From Lentihominibacter excrementipullorum (GTDB lineage Bacteria; Bacillota; Clostridia; Peptostreptococcales; Anaerovoracaceae), in contig DVOB01000075.1 of the NCBI GenBank assembly GCA_018713975.1, positions 1 through 8,802 on the forward strand: a stretch of 8,802 bases of DNA, written 5' to 3'. Under the pieces are notes generated by a model. That model did not search any database and was not told the origin of the DNA. It saw nothing but the letters and a program-made list of their open reading frames with translations. Both the position numbers and the translations under genes were made by a program. Shown one piece after another: positions 1-6,586 of this stretch; within the stretch, counting starts at the first letter, position 1; every line of letters begins with the position of its first letter.

Positions 1-113
1 TACGCTTTAAAAATCCAGTCAATAGGCATATCCGCTGTGGGGAATGTTTCGTCGCGGCAGATATCTGACACGACCTGTTCACTTCACCGGTCGATGCTTT
101 CAGAAATGTAATG

Positions 114-132
114 TGATAAGACATATGTAACA
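114..132 (+). repeat. Left terminal inverted repeat of the IS remnant
   Basis: This 19-bp sequence pairs with 740-758 in inverted orientation at 15 of 19 positions, including an uninterrupted AAGACAT block. It lies 76 bp before the transposase start codon, the usual place for a left IS end. Confidence 0.6.
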
Positions 133-190
133 AAAAGAAAAAAGAAAGAGGAATACTCTGATATAATTAATTCACCACAAAAAACATATC

Positions 191-210
191 AAAAGGAGTA
201 TCGCTTCATG
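191..210 (+). promoter_or_regulatory. Ribosome binding site and start codon of the broken transposase
   Basis: AAAAGGAG (191-198) stands 9 bases before ATG at 208. A TATAAT hexamer lies upstream at 162-167, without a convincing -35. This fixes the original start of the transposase, which hits a TGA after five codons because of a frameshift. Confidence 0.55.
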
Positions 211-758
211 GCTATTGTACCCTGAAGGGCACAGGTAACAGAAGAAATGAGTATCGCCAGCGCGTATATGAATATGCGCTAAAGCATGGAGTGACAAAGG
301 CGGCAAGAAGATATCACACCTACAGGCAGTTCGTATACAGACATCTTGAAAAGTATGAAAGTATGATGGAAGCGTTCGGAGCCTTGCGTTGAGGTCGAGG
401 AAGCCTCAGCACAGCCCGAATGCATATACGGAAGAAGAGCTGAAGAGGATAAAAGAGAAAAGTGCATACGAGATGAAGGAATTCATAAAGAGTCTGAGAA
501 AAAGAATGGGATTCAAGATAGAGACTATCCAGGTAGACAATGAACCGGAATTCGTAAATGACGATGCTAAGACGGAAAAGGACAGTGCATTTGAAAAAGC
601 AGTAAAGAGGAGGAGATGAAGTTTAAAAGGACGAGACCGTATTCACTGTGGCAGAATGGTAAAGTAGAGAGAAGCCACAGCAAAGACAGTATTGGACTTC
701 AAAATCCCCCATCAGGTAGTAGCAGAGTGTTTCTCAAAGTGTAACAAATGTCTTGACA
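208..758 (+). pseudogene. Transposase/integrase pseudogene (IS481/IS3-like DDE fold), several frameshifts and internal deletions
   Basis: The gene originally cut and joined DNA ends of its IS. It is readable only by hopping frames. MAIVP begins at 208; about one lost base near 222-225 leads into KGTGNRRNEYRQRVYEYALK and a helix-turn-helix (VTKAARRYHTYRQFVYRHLEKYE) ending at TGA 390-392. A shift near 385-390 gives RSRKPQHSPNAYTEEELKRI, then jumps directly to MGFKIETIQVDNEPEF, where GAC 536-538 is the second catalytic Asp. A shift near 610-616 gives KFKRTRPYS and WQNGKVERSH, with the catalytic Glu at 667-669. A last shift near 683 gives LDFKIPHQVVAECFSKCNKC, and that frame runs past the element to TGA 815-817. 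The segment that should hold the first catalytic Asp is missing, as is a stretch between KVERSH and LDFKIPH. The usual Gly after the DN pair is Glu. Family assignment is by motif memory; IS481 versus IS3 is not settled. Certainly inactive. Confidence 0.75.
740..758 (-). repeat. Right terminal inverted repeat of the IS remnant
   Basis: This is the inverted partner of 114-132. It also encodes the last recognisable transposase residues (CNKCLD) in frame with the segment before it, so the coding region runs into the repeat. Its outer edge carries a perfect TTGACA hexamer (753-758) pointing out of the element towards the EamA gene. Confidence 0.6.
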
Positions 759-794
759 AGCAGGCGCGGCAGCTTTCTTTACATCAAAACATGA

Positions 795-823
795 TTGTAG
801 ACCTTTTGAAGAGATGATATAAT
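795..823 (+). promoter_or_regulatory. Candidate promoter of the EamA transporter-pncB operon
   Basis: A perfect TATAAT (818-823) is preceded at 17 bp by a weak -35, TTGTAG (795-800). Transcription would begin near 830, giving a leader of about 70 nt. It lies just outside the IS remnant and is the only convincing -10 before the operon. Confidence 0.5.
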
Positions 824-831
824 AATAACGA

Positions 832-847
832 TGCGCCTAAAGGCGCA
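832..847 (+). other. Perfect small hairpin at the 5' end of the predicted operon leader
   Basis: TGCGCC (832-837) pairs perfectly with GGCGCA (842-847) around a TAAA loop. No T-run follows, so it is not a terminator. With transcription predicted to start near 830, this would be a 5'-terminal stem of the mRNA, either stabilising it or forming part of a regulatory leader or operator. The fold is seen directly; the function is unknown. Confidence 0.4.
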
Positions 848-900
848 GAAGAGCTACGGCAATCATATCTCAGCAATATTTTTGATCAGGTGGTGAAAGT

Positions 901-1824
901 TTGAAGGAAAGAAATGTGGTGTTTCTATTGATGTGCGTGCTGGTGTGCGCATGGGGACTGGATTATATCGTGGCAAAATCGGCCCTTGAGCTGTTGGAAC
1001 CTCTCAATCTGTTGTTTTTGAAGTATACCATGGGTGTGCTGGTAGTCTTCATCGCTAAGATGATAAAGGACAGGAAGTTCTACGTCAGGCCGAGAGACAT
1101 CCCGTTTTTTATCATATGCTCTCTGACAGGAGAGATATTGTATTACTTCTGTGAATACTCGTCGATGGATTATCTGCCGGTGTCGATCATCACCATAATA
1201 CTGGCCTTCGTACCGGCTGTGTCTATCATAGCGGAACGCGTCGTATTCAAGAAGCGATTCACCGCTAAGATGATGTTGGGAGTGCTGATATGTGTGATAG
1301 GCGTGGGGATCGTCATCGGAGCGGATTTTCGGGAACTGCTGCAGGGCAGAGCTATAGGATATCTGCTGGCCTTCGGGGCGGTGGTATCGTGGAACATATA
1401 TAATTTCATAACGGCGAAGATCTCGAGAAATTACGCGAGCCCGACGATGGCGTTCAATCAGCTCATCTGTACGATCCTGATACTTGGACCGTATGCGATA
1501 CATACGATGCCGCCTGTAGATACGTTTACGCCGGAGATAGTAGGCGGGATAATGTATCTGGGATTTGTCAGCGCAGGAATGGGATTCATGATCACAGTCA
1601 GGAGCCTGAAGGTCCTGGGGCCGACCATATCCGCGATGTTTTCAAATTTCCTGCCGGTGACGGCTACATTCTTCGGATGGATATTCCTGGGCGAGGCGAT
1701 AGGCGCGGCGCAGTTCATAGGCGGCGCCGTAGTTATAGCGTCATCGTGCATAGTGATAAAAGAGAAAGGTAAAATGGAGGAACGGTTAAATGAAGGAGAA
1801 ACTGAACCTGACGATGCTGACTGA
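901..1824 (+). CDS. EamA/DMT-superfamily membrane transporter
   Basis: The product is a 307-residue integral membrane protein made of two homologous EamA repeats, roughly residues 5-140 and 152-287, with about ten hydrophobic segments. The end of each repeat shows the family pattern of a helix, an acidic/aromatic turn and a Gly-rich last helix: AERVVFKKRFTAKMMLGVLI at 111-130 and GWIFLGEAIGAAQFIGGAVV at 259-278. Length is normal for the family. The start is TTG at 901, supported by AGGTGGTGA (888-896). The charged C-terminal tail (about 288-307) is cytoplasmic-like. The last 35 bases overlap the pncB reading frame, so the two are almost certainly co-transcribed and perhaps translationally coupled. 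EamA proteins move varied small metabolites, often outward. Linkage suggests nicotinate, nicotinamide or a related NAD precursor, but that is inference; no substrate-defining residue can be read. Family call is firm, substrate open. Confidence 0.9.
   Translation: MKERNVVFLLMCVLVCAWGLDYIVAKSALELLEPLNLLFLKYTMGVLVVFIAKMIKDRKFYVRPRDIPFFIICSLTGEILYYFCEYSSMDYLPVSIITIILAFVPAVSIIAERVVFKKRFTAKMMLGVLICVIGVGIVIGADFRELLQGRAIGYLLAFGAVVSWNIYNFITAKISRNYASPTMAFNQLICTILILGPYAIHTMPPVDTFTPEIVGGIMYLGFVSAGMGFMITVRSLKVLGPTISAMFSNFLPVTATFFGWIFLGEAIGAAQFIGGAVVIASSCIVIKEKGKMEERLNEGETEPDDAD
1775..1792 (+). promoter_or_regulatory. pncB ribosome binding site inside the EamA gene
   Basis: TGGAGG (1775-1780) lies 9 bases before ATG 1790 and falls inside the last codons of the transporter gene. 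It settles the pncB start and keeps the conserved NLTMLTDFYEITMANGY stretch intact; the next in-frame ATG (1814) would cut into that conserved region. Confidence 0.7.
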
Positions 1825-3214
1825 CTTTTATGAGATAACCATGGCCAATGGATATTTCTGCAGCGATATGGCAGACGACATTGCGTATTTCGATATGTTT
1901 TTCAGGAGGATCCCGGACGAAGGCGGATACGCCATAATGGCGGGGCTCGAACAGCTGATAGAGTATCTGGAGGATCTGGAGTTCACGGATGAAGATATAG
2001 AGTTCCTCAGGAGCAAGAAGATCTTCGACGAGAAATTCCTCAGCTATCTGAAGGACTTTGAATTTACATGTGACGTATGGGCTGTCCCGGAAGGTACTCC
2101 TATATTTCCGGGAGAACCGATAATCACAGTCAGAGGACCTGTGATGCAGGCTCAGTTCATAGAAACGATGATACTCCTGATAATAAATCATCAAAGCCTC
2201 ATAGCCACCAAGGCCAGCAGGATAGTGAGGGCTGCGGCCGGCAGACCTGTCATGGAGTTCGGCACGAGAAGAGCCCATGGCGCCAGCGCGGCCATATATG
2301 GGGCGCGGGCAGCGTATATAGGAGGCTGCGCGGGTACGGCATGTACCATATCTGACAGAGATCATGGGATCCCTGCCATGGGGACCATGGCGCACAGCTG
2401 GGTACAGATGTATGATGATGAATATGAGGCTTTCAAAAAATACGCGGAGATATATCCTACCAACTGCACATTGCTGGTGGATACTTACAATGTGCTGAAG
2501 TCGGGCGTACCGGCAGCAATAAAAGTTTTCAAGGAAGTGAAGCCGGAGAAGATGGGCATCAGGATAGATAGCGGAGATATATCATATTTGACGAAGAAAG
2601 CCAGAAAAATGCTGGACGATGCGGGGCTGGAGGATTGTTCCATCGTCGTTTCCAATTCGCTGGACGAGTATCTCATAAGGGATATAATCTCGGAAGGCGC
2701 CTGCGTGGATTCCTTTGGAGTGGGAGAACGTCTCATCACCGCCGGCTCGGAGCCAGTCTTCGGTGGCGTGTATAAGTTGTCAGCTCTGGAAAAGAACGGC
2801 AGGATGATACCGAAGATAAAGAAGAGTGAGAATGTGGAGAAGATAACGAATCCGGGATTCAAGAGCGTCTTCAGACTTTTCGATAAGGACAGCAACAGAG
2901 CGTTGGCGGATGTCATCGTCCTGGACGGGGAGACGATACCTGAAGGAGAAGAATATGAGATCTTTGACCCTGAGGCTGTATGGAAGAGAAAAAAAATAAG
3001 GAATTTCTATGTGAAGAATCTGAGAGAGAAGATCTTCGAGGGCGGAAAGTGTGTGTACCGATGTCCTGATATCGAAGAGATAAAGGATTACTGCGCAAAA
3101 CAGCTGGACGCCATGTGGGATGAGATGAAGCGCTTTGAGAACCCGCAGACATATTACGTGGACCTTTCGTATAATCTATGGAAGCTAAAGCATGATATGA
3201 TAGAAGAGCTTTAA
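1790..3214 (+). CDS. pncB: Nicotinate phosphoribosyltransferase
   Basis: This enzyme joins nicotinate and PRPP to make nicotinate mononucleotide, with ATP hydrolysis, in the Preiss-Handler route of NAD salvage in the cytoplasm. The 474-residue protein shows the family signatures in order: NLTMLTDFYEITMANGY near the N-terminus (about 6-22), EFGTRRAHG (156-164) in the substrate/phosphoribosyl region, GTMAHSW (198-204) with His202 as the expected phosphorylated histidine, the PRPP-site motif RIDSGD (258-263), and DSFGVGERL (307-315) at the end of the barrel. Length matches the bacterial type of about 470-490 residues. It follows the EamA transporter with a 35-bp overlap and is closed by a strong terminator about 30 bp downstream, so the unit is a two-gene operon. 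It lets the cell use external or recycled niacin rather than depend only on de novo NAD synthesis; this window does not show whether de novo genes exist. No frameshift or missing key residue is seen. Confidence 0.96.
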   Translation: MKEKLNLTMLTDFYEITMANGYFCSDMADDIAYFDMFFRRIPDEGGYAIMAGLEQLIEYLEDLEFTDEDIEFLRSKKIFDEKFLSYLKDFEFTCDVWAVPEGTPIFPGEPIITVRGPVMQAQFIETMILLIINHQSLIATKASRIVRAAAGRPVMEFGTRRAHGASAAIYGARAAYIGGCAGTACTISDRDHGIPAMGTMAHSWVQMYDDEYEAFKKYAEIYPTNCTLLVDTYNVLKSGVPAAIKVFKEVKPEKMGIRIDSGDISYLTKKARKMLDDAGLEDCSIVVSNSLDEYLIRDIISEGACVDSFGVGERLITAGSEPVFGGVYKLSALEKNGRMIPKIKKSENVEKITNPGFKSVFRLFDKDSNRALADVIVLDGETIPEGEEYEIFDPEAVWKRKKIRNFYVKNLREKIFEGGKCVYRCPDIEEIKDYCAKQLDAMWDEMKRFENPQTYYVDLSYNLWKLKHDMIEEL

Positions 3215-3301
3215 GAATGGGTCGGTCACGAAAGGCCGCATGTTTCGAAGGAGTGATCTGGACTAAGGATCGCCCTTCGATTTTTTTGCCGCGAATGGGT
3301 C
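3215..3301 (+). repeat. 9-bp direct repeat flanking the pncB terminator
   Basis: GAATGGGTC occurs at 3215-3223, directly after the pncB stop codon, and again at 3293-3301, just after the terminator T-run. The pair brackets the terminator hairpin. It may be chance or the trace of a local duplication; no function is assigned. Confidence 0.3.
3245..3287 (+). terminator. Intrinsic terminator after pncB
   Basis: TCGAAGG (3245-3251) pairs with CCTTCGA (3274-3280), followed immediately by seven T (3281-3287). GATC (3255-3258) and GATC (3268-3271) can extend the stem inward. It ends the EamA-pncB transcript and insulates the potassium module. Confidence 0.85.
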
Positions 3302-3387
3302 ATACGAGTCGGTTAATGTATTGAATTTTCGCAAAACCGTTCAAATTTGCGGCGTTGCGGCTACATGTGTGCTCAGAAACGAAAAAA

Positions 3388-3399
3388 GCAAATATTTGC
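3388..3399 (+). promoter_or_regulatory. Perfect 12-bp palindrome, candidate operator before the potassium module
   Basis: GCAAATATTTGC is a perfect palindrome sitting about 23 bp upstream of the extended -10, across the -35 zone. A related inverted pair, CGCAAA (3330-3335) and TTTGCG (3346-3351), lies further upstream. Position suits a regulator of the kinase promoter. Which protein would bind is unknown, and it does not resemble the T-rich KdpE site of E. coli. Confidence 0.35.
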
Positions 3400-3418
3400 C
3401 GTATCTTTACTTTCGCTG

Positions 3419-3427
3419 TGTTATAAT
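3419..3427 (+). promoter_or_regulatory. Extended -10 promoter of the KdpDE-like/KtrAB module
   Basis: TGT followed by TATAAT gives a perfect extended -10. There is no good -35 at 17 bp, which is common for extended -10 promoters and for activated ones. Transcription would begin near 3434, only about 13 bases before the ATG at 3447, so the leader consists of little more than the ribosome binding site. Confidence 0.6.
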
Positions 3428-3446
3428 GTCCGTGCTGGAGGGGAAT

Positions 3447-4508
3447 ATGGTAGAAATGAAAAATCAAATAAGAGATTTTGTGGTGATGACAGTGGTCCTG
3501 GCATTGTCATTCGGACTCACTATTTCCATTCAGAATTTCCTTGACACGGAGGCTATCGCTCCGGTCATCTTCGTTCTGGCAGTGTTTATCGTCGCCATGG
3601 GAACCGACGGGTACAAGTGGGGGATACTGGCGGCGTTTCTCAGTGTATTGGCTGTAAATTTCGCTTTCACATTCCCGTATTTTGAGTTCAGTGTTTCCAT
3701 GCCGGAAAATATCTTTTCGGGCATCGTTATGCTGCTGGTCGCTGCGATGACCAGTGCGTTGGCTACGAAGACCAAACGCCAGGAGGAGCTGAGACGGGAG
3801 GCGGAAAAGGAAAAGGTCAGGGCAGATCTGCTGCGAGCCGTTTCCCACGATATACGCACGCCGCTGACGACCATATACGGCGCGGGATCAGCTGTCATGG
3901 AAAATTATGATCTGCTATCGAAAGAGCAGCAGATGAAAATGCTCAAGGGCATATGTGAGGAGTCGGAATGGCTCATACGCATGGTTGAAAATCTGCTGTC
4001 GGTCACCAGACTCGACGGCGGTAATGTGTCCGTCATCAAAACTCCCGTACCGCTGGAGGAATTGATAGATTCGGTACTGATGAAATTCAGGAAACGTTAT
4101 CCAGGCGTAGAGCCGGAAGTATCCATGCCGGAAGATTTTATCAGCGTCCCTATGGATGCGCTCCTCATAGAACAGGTCCTGCTGAATTTGATGGAAAATT
4201 CCGTTCGGCATGCTAAGGGGATGACGAGGTTGATCCTTTCGGTAAAGGTCGAAGATGAGAAGGCTGTTTTTCAGGTGTCAGATAACGGCAGCGGCATAGA
4301 TGAGGGGAAAATCGGGGCGCTCGTGGGAGAAGACGGGCGATATGGAGAACGTTATGGAGATGCCGGCAGGACAAACAGCGGCATCGGACTTTCGGTTTGC
4401 GCCGCCATCATAAAAGCTCATGACGGCACCATCGAAGCCGAGAGCGGAGAAAGAGGCACCACAGTGCGCTTTTTCCTGAAGATGGAGGATTTGCAGGATG
4501 AGCAATAA
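3447..4508 (+). CDS. Short KdpD-like sensor histidine kinase (DUF4118 membrane domain plus kinase core)
   Basis: A membrane histidine kinase of 353 residues. Four hydrophobic segments near 11-30, 35-52, 58-76 and 88-106 form a KdpD/DUF4118-type sensor with tiny loops. A charged linker follows (about 107-128), then the dimerisation helix with SHDIRTPL and phospho-acceptor His134, the N box NLMENSVRHA (247-256), the G1 box DNGSGID (279-285) and the G2 box SGIGLSV (311-317). All kinase motifs look intact. Full-length KdpD carries a large N-terminal cytoplasmic region (KdpD and Usp domains) that is absent here. I chose ATG 3447 because TGGAGGGG (3436-3443) precedes it and the promoter lies at 3419-3427; the frame stays open upstream to a TTG at 3321, but that start has no ribosome site and precedes the promoter. 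The gene overlaps its response regulator by 11 bp. The likely signal is potassium or turgor, inferred from the sensor type and the KtrAB neighbours. Confidence 0.88.
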   Translation: MVEMKNQIRDFVVMTVVLALSFGLTISIQNFLDTEAIAPVIFVLAVFIVAMGTDGYKWGILAAFLSVLAVNFAFTFPYFEFSVSMPENIFSGIVMLLVAAMTSALATKTKRQEELRREAEKEKVRADLLRAVSHDIRTPLTTIYGAGSAVMENYDLLSKEQQMKMLKGICEESEWLIRMVENLLSVTRLDGGNVSVIKTPVPLEELIDSVLMKFRKRYPGVEPEVSMPEDFISVPMDALLIEQVLLNLMENSVRHAKGMTRLILSVKVEDEKAVFQVSDNGSGIDEGKIGALVGEDGRYGERYGDAGRTNSGIGLSVCAAIIKAHDGTIEAESGERGTTVRFFLKMEDLQDEQ

Positions 4509-5205
4509 TAAATACAGGATATTGATAGTCGAAGATGAGGAGAATATCCGTGATTTTGTGGAAACAGTATTGGAAATGAACGGATATCAGGTCATGACGG
4601 CAGCCACCTGTGAGCAGGGGATGACTATGTTTGCGTCTCACAACCCTGATCTGGTGATATTGGATCTGGGTTTGCCGGACAGAGACGGGATGGATATGAT
4701 AGAGGAGATAAGGAAGTCTTTCATCACGCCTGTCATAGTATTGTCGGCCAGACTGGCGGAATCGGACAAGGTGAAGGCTCTCGATATGGGTGCTAACGAT
4801 TATATAGCGAAGCCTTTCGGGACTGCGGAGCTGATGGCCAGGATACGGGCCACACTGAGGAACGCCAGGTATAATGCCGCGGCGGGGGTGTCGCCTGAAG
4901 GAGTTTTTAAGGCCAGGGATCTCAGCATCGACTACGATCGGCGTCAGGTGAAGATAAATGATGAGAAAATAAGCCTTACCCAGACAGAATACAACATCGT
5001 TGCTTTCTTATCGGAGCATTCGGGAAAGGTAATGACATATTCGTCTATTATACATGCCATATGGGGCATGGAGGATAGCGGCAGTATAAAGCGGCTGCAG
5101 GTCAATATGGCCAATATACGGAAGAAGTTCGGAAGCAGGCCGGGGAAGAACCGGTATATATTGAATGAACTGGGGGTAGGATACCGTATGATAGACGGTG
5201 AATGA
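4498..5205 (+). CDS. KdpE-like OmpR/PhoB-family response regulator
   Basis: A 235-residue two-domain regulator. The receiver domain (about 6-120) has the acidic pair Glu12/Asp13, phospho-acceptor Asp56 in VILDLGLPDRDG, Ser83 of the T/S switch position and conserved Lys105 in AKPFG. A winged-helix DNA-binding domain (about 135-232) follows, with LTQTEYNIVAFL, the recognition-helix region RLQVNMANIRKKF and the closing wing YILNELGVGYRM. The ATG at 4498 overlaps the kinase stop and has GGAGG at 4484-4488, so the pair is translationally coupled. It is expected to receive phosphate from His134 of the neighbouring kinase and regulate transcription. Closest known relatives by layout are KdpE proteins, but no kdp ATPase genes are here; ktrB starts 67 bp downstream, making the KtrAB genes the obvious candidate target. 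That target is inferred. Confidence 0.9.
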   Translation: MSNNKYRILIVEDEENIRDFVETVLEMNGYQVMTAATCEQGMTMFASHNPDLVILDLGLPDRDGMDMIEEIRKSFITPVIVLSARLAESDKVKALDMGANDYIAKPFGTAELMARIRATLRNARYNAAAGVSPEGVFKARDLSIDYDRRQVKINDEKISLTQTEYNIVAFLSEHSGKVMTYSSIIHAIWGMEDSGSIKRLQVNMANIRKKFGSRPGKNRYILNELGVGYRMIDGE

Positions 5206-5261
5206 AACGAATGAGAATATACAGTAAGATATAGAATACAGATACAGACAGGAGGATAATC

Positions 5262-5275
5262 AAAGGATATTCATG
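5262..5275 (+). promoter_or_regulatory. Ribosome binding site of ktrB
   Basis: The strongest Shine-Dalgarno, AGGAGG (5250-5255), is 17 bases from ATG 5273, which is too far. AAAGGA (5262-5267) is 5 bases away and is the more likely site. No better start codon lies between them, so either ktrB uses the weaker site or translation begins from an unusual codon just upstream. Confidence 0.4.
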
Positions 5276-6571
5276 TTTAGATTCATAAAGAAGCAGCCGA
5301 CAGGACGCATCATAGCCATGGGCTTTGCGTTGGCTATATTGCTGGGCTCAGTGCTGCTGATACTGCCGTGCAGCGTAAAGGAAGGAGTAGATCTGAGCTA
5401 TATTGACGCTCTCTATACATCTACCAGCGCCGTATGTGTGACGGGACTGATAGCCGTCGACGCAGGTGACACGTTCACGTCGCTGGGGCAGTTTTTTCTG
5501 GGACTTCTGATACAGATCGGAGGACTGGGCGTCACGGCTGTGGGCGCCGGTGTCATCGTTGCCATAGGTAAAAAGGTGAATTTCAAAGGGCGAAATTTGA
5601 TAAGGGACGCGATGAATGTCAACTCGGGAAAAGGGATGGTCAAGTTTGTCAAAAGTATATTTTATACGACCATAATATTCGAGTTGCTGGGAGCTGTATT
5701 CAGCTTCATTGTATTCGTTCAGGATTACCCGCCTCTCAGGGCCGCGGGTATCAGCATGTTCCATTCGGTAGCCGCGTTCAATAATTCAGGCTTTGATATA
5801 CTTGGAAATTTTCAGAATCTGATACCATATCAGAACAATGTGCTGCTGAACATAGTCACATGTGTGCTGATATTCTTCGGCGGTATAGGGTTCCTGGTAA
5901 TAAGAGAAATGCTGGCTAAGCGATGTCGCTGGAAGAGGTTTTCCATGCACACGAAGGTGGTGCTGTCGGTAAGTCTGGCGTTGATAGTGGCCGGGACTCT
6001 GTTGATAAAACTGACGGAAGATGTATCGTGGCTTGGAGCTTTCTTTCACAGTGTTTCTGCCAGAACCGCCGGATTTTCCACATATTCGTTGGGTGAATTC
6101 TCCGACGCGGGGCTTCTGGCTATCATCGTGCTGATGTTCATAGGGGCTTCGCCGGGGTCTACCGGAGGCGGTATAAAAACCAGTACCTTCTTCATATTGC
6201 TCCAGGGGATAAAGTCGTCGGCGACCAATAAGATGGAAGAAGCTTTTCACTATGCGGTACCGGCCAACGCCTTCCATAAAGCGGCAGTGATAACGCTGAT
6301 AGCTATCGGAGTGATACTGACGGGAACGTATGTGATGGTGATAATGGAGCCGGGGGTCTCCACCATAGATGCGCTCTTTGAGATGACCAGCGCATTCGGC
6401 ACCGTAGGCCTTTCTACGGGAATAACCCCTGACTTGAGTGTGGGAGCAAAACTGCTTTCCATCATGGTCATGTATATAGGAAGACTGGGGCCGCTGACAA
6501 TAGCGTCTCTATGGTACTTTATAAAAGGCGAGAGAACTCGCTATCCAGAAGGCAATATTTCCATTGGATAA
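5273..6571 (+). CDS. ktrB: KtrB/TrkH-family potassium uptake channel subunit
   Basis: This is the pore-forming membrane subunit of a Ktr-type potassium uptake system, 432 residues, close to the usual KtrB length and shorter than typical TrkH. It has the four M1-P-M2 repeats of the superfamily, each with its selectivity-filter glycine: SAVCVTGL (52-59), AFNNSGFDI (168-176), SARTAGFST (262-270) and SAFGTVGLSTG (373-383). The flexible intramembrane gate loop of the third repeat, GASPGSTGGGIKT (291-303), and the gate-region arginine in YIGRLGPLT (402-410) are both present. It lies 67 bp after the response regulator and 15 bp before its gating partner, so the four genes probably form one operon. 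Transport is driven by the membrane potential, and in characterised Ktr systems it may be sodium-dependent. Annotation as TrkH/TrkG is equally defensible; length and partner favour KtrB. Confidence 0.93.
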   Translation: MFRFIKKQPTGRIIAMGFALAILLGSVLLILPCSVKEGVDLSYIDALYTSTSAVCVTGLIAVDAGDTFTSLGQFFLGLLIQIGGLGVTAVGAGVIVAIGKKVNFKGRNLIRDAMNVNSGKGMVKFVKSIFYTTIIFELLGAVFSFIVFVQDYPPLRAAGISMFHSVAAFNNSGFDILGNFQNLIPYQNNVLLNIVTCVLIFFGGIGFLVIREMLAKRCRWKRFSMHTKVVLSVSLALIVAGTLLIKLTEDVSWLGAFFHSVSARTAGFSTYSLGEFSDAGLLAIIVLMFIGASPGSTGGGIKTSTFFILLQGIKSSATNKMEEAFHYAVPANAFHKAAVITLIAIGVILTGTYVMVIMEPGVSTIDALFEMTSAFGTVGLSTGITPDLSVGAKLLSIMVMYIGRLGPLTIASLWYFIKGERTRYPEGNISIG

Positions 6572-6586
6572 TGACAGGAGGTAAAA

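Larger units (their letters stand above)
114..758 (+). mobile_element. Degenerate insertion sequence remnant with imperfect terminal inverted repeats
   Basis: The left end (114-132, TGATAAGACATATGTAACA) and the reverse complement of the right end (740-758, TGTCAAGACATTTGTTACA) match at 15 of 19 positions and have TG...CA tips. Between them lies a single broken transposase gene of the DDE/integrase type. At about 645 bp the element is far shorter than an intact element of this type should be, because the transposase lacks internal segments. I see no target-site duplication next to the two tips, which fits an old, eroded insertion. The boundaries are inferred from the repeats and could be off by a few bases. 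It cannot move by itself; it could only be mobilised by a related intact copy elsewhere. Confidence 0.72.

Noticed and set aside
1..113. Partial coding region at the left edge (frame open from base 1 to TAA at 109-111)
   Set aside because: Only 36 codons, no recognisable motif, and composition is uninformative; could be chance or the end of another decayed gene.
100..113. Target-site duplication of the IS remnant
   Set aside because: The bases next to 114 and 758 do not match each other at any length I would trust.
925..1503. 192-codon open frame on the minus strand inside the EamA gene
   Set aside because: It is antisense to an intact family gene, rich in Tyr/Arg/His/Gln as expected from reverse-reading ATA/GAT-rich codons, and has no domain pattern.
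1733..2395. 220-codon minus-strand frame across the transporter-pncB junction
   Set aside because: It is a shadow of two well-supported genes; composition is non-protein-like and no ribosome site was found.
3321..3446. Longer N-terminus of the histidine kinase starting at TTG 3321
   Set aside because: No ribosome site at 3321, the extra residues do not resemble a KdpD domain, and the perfect extended -10 lies downstream of that start.
3215..3446. Cyclic di-AMP (ydaO-type) riboswitch before the potassium module
   Set aside because: Such switches are common before ktr genes, but I see none of the conserved core, and the predicted leader is only about 13 nt.
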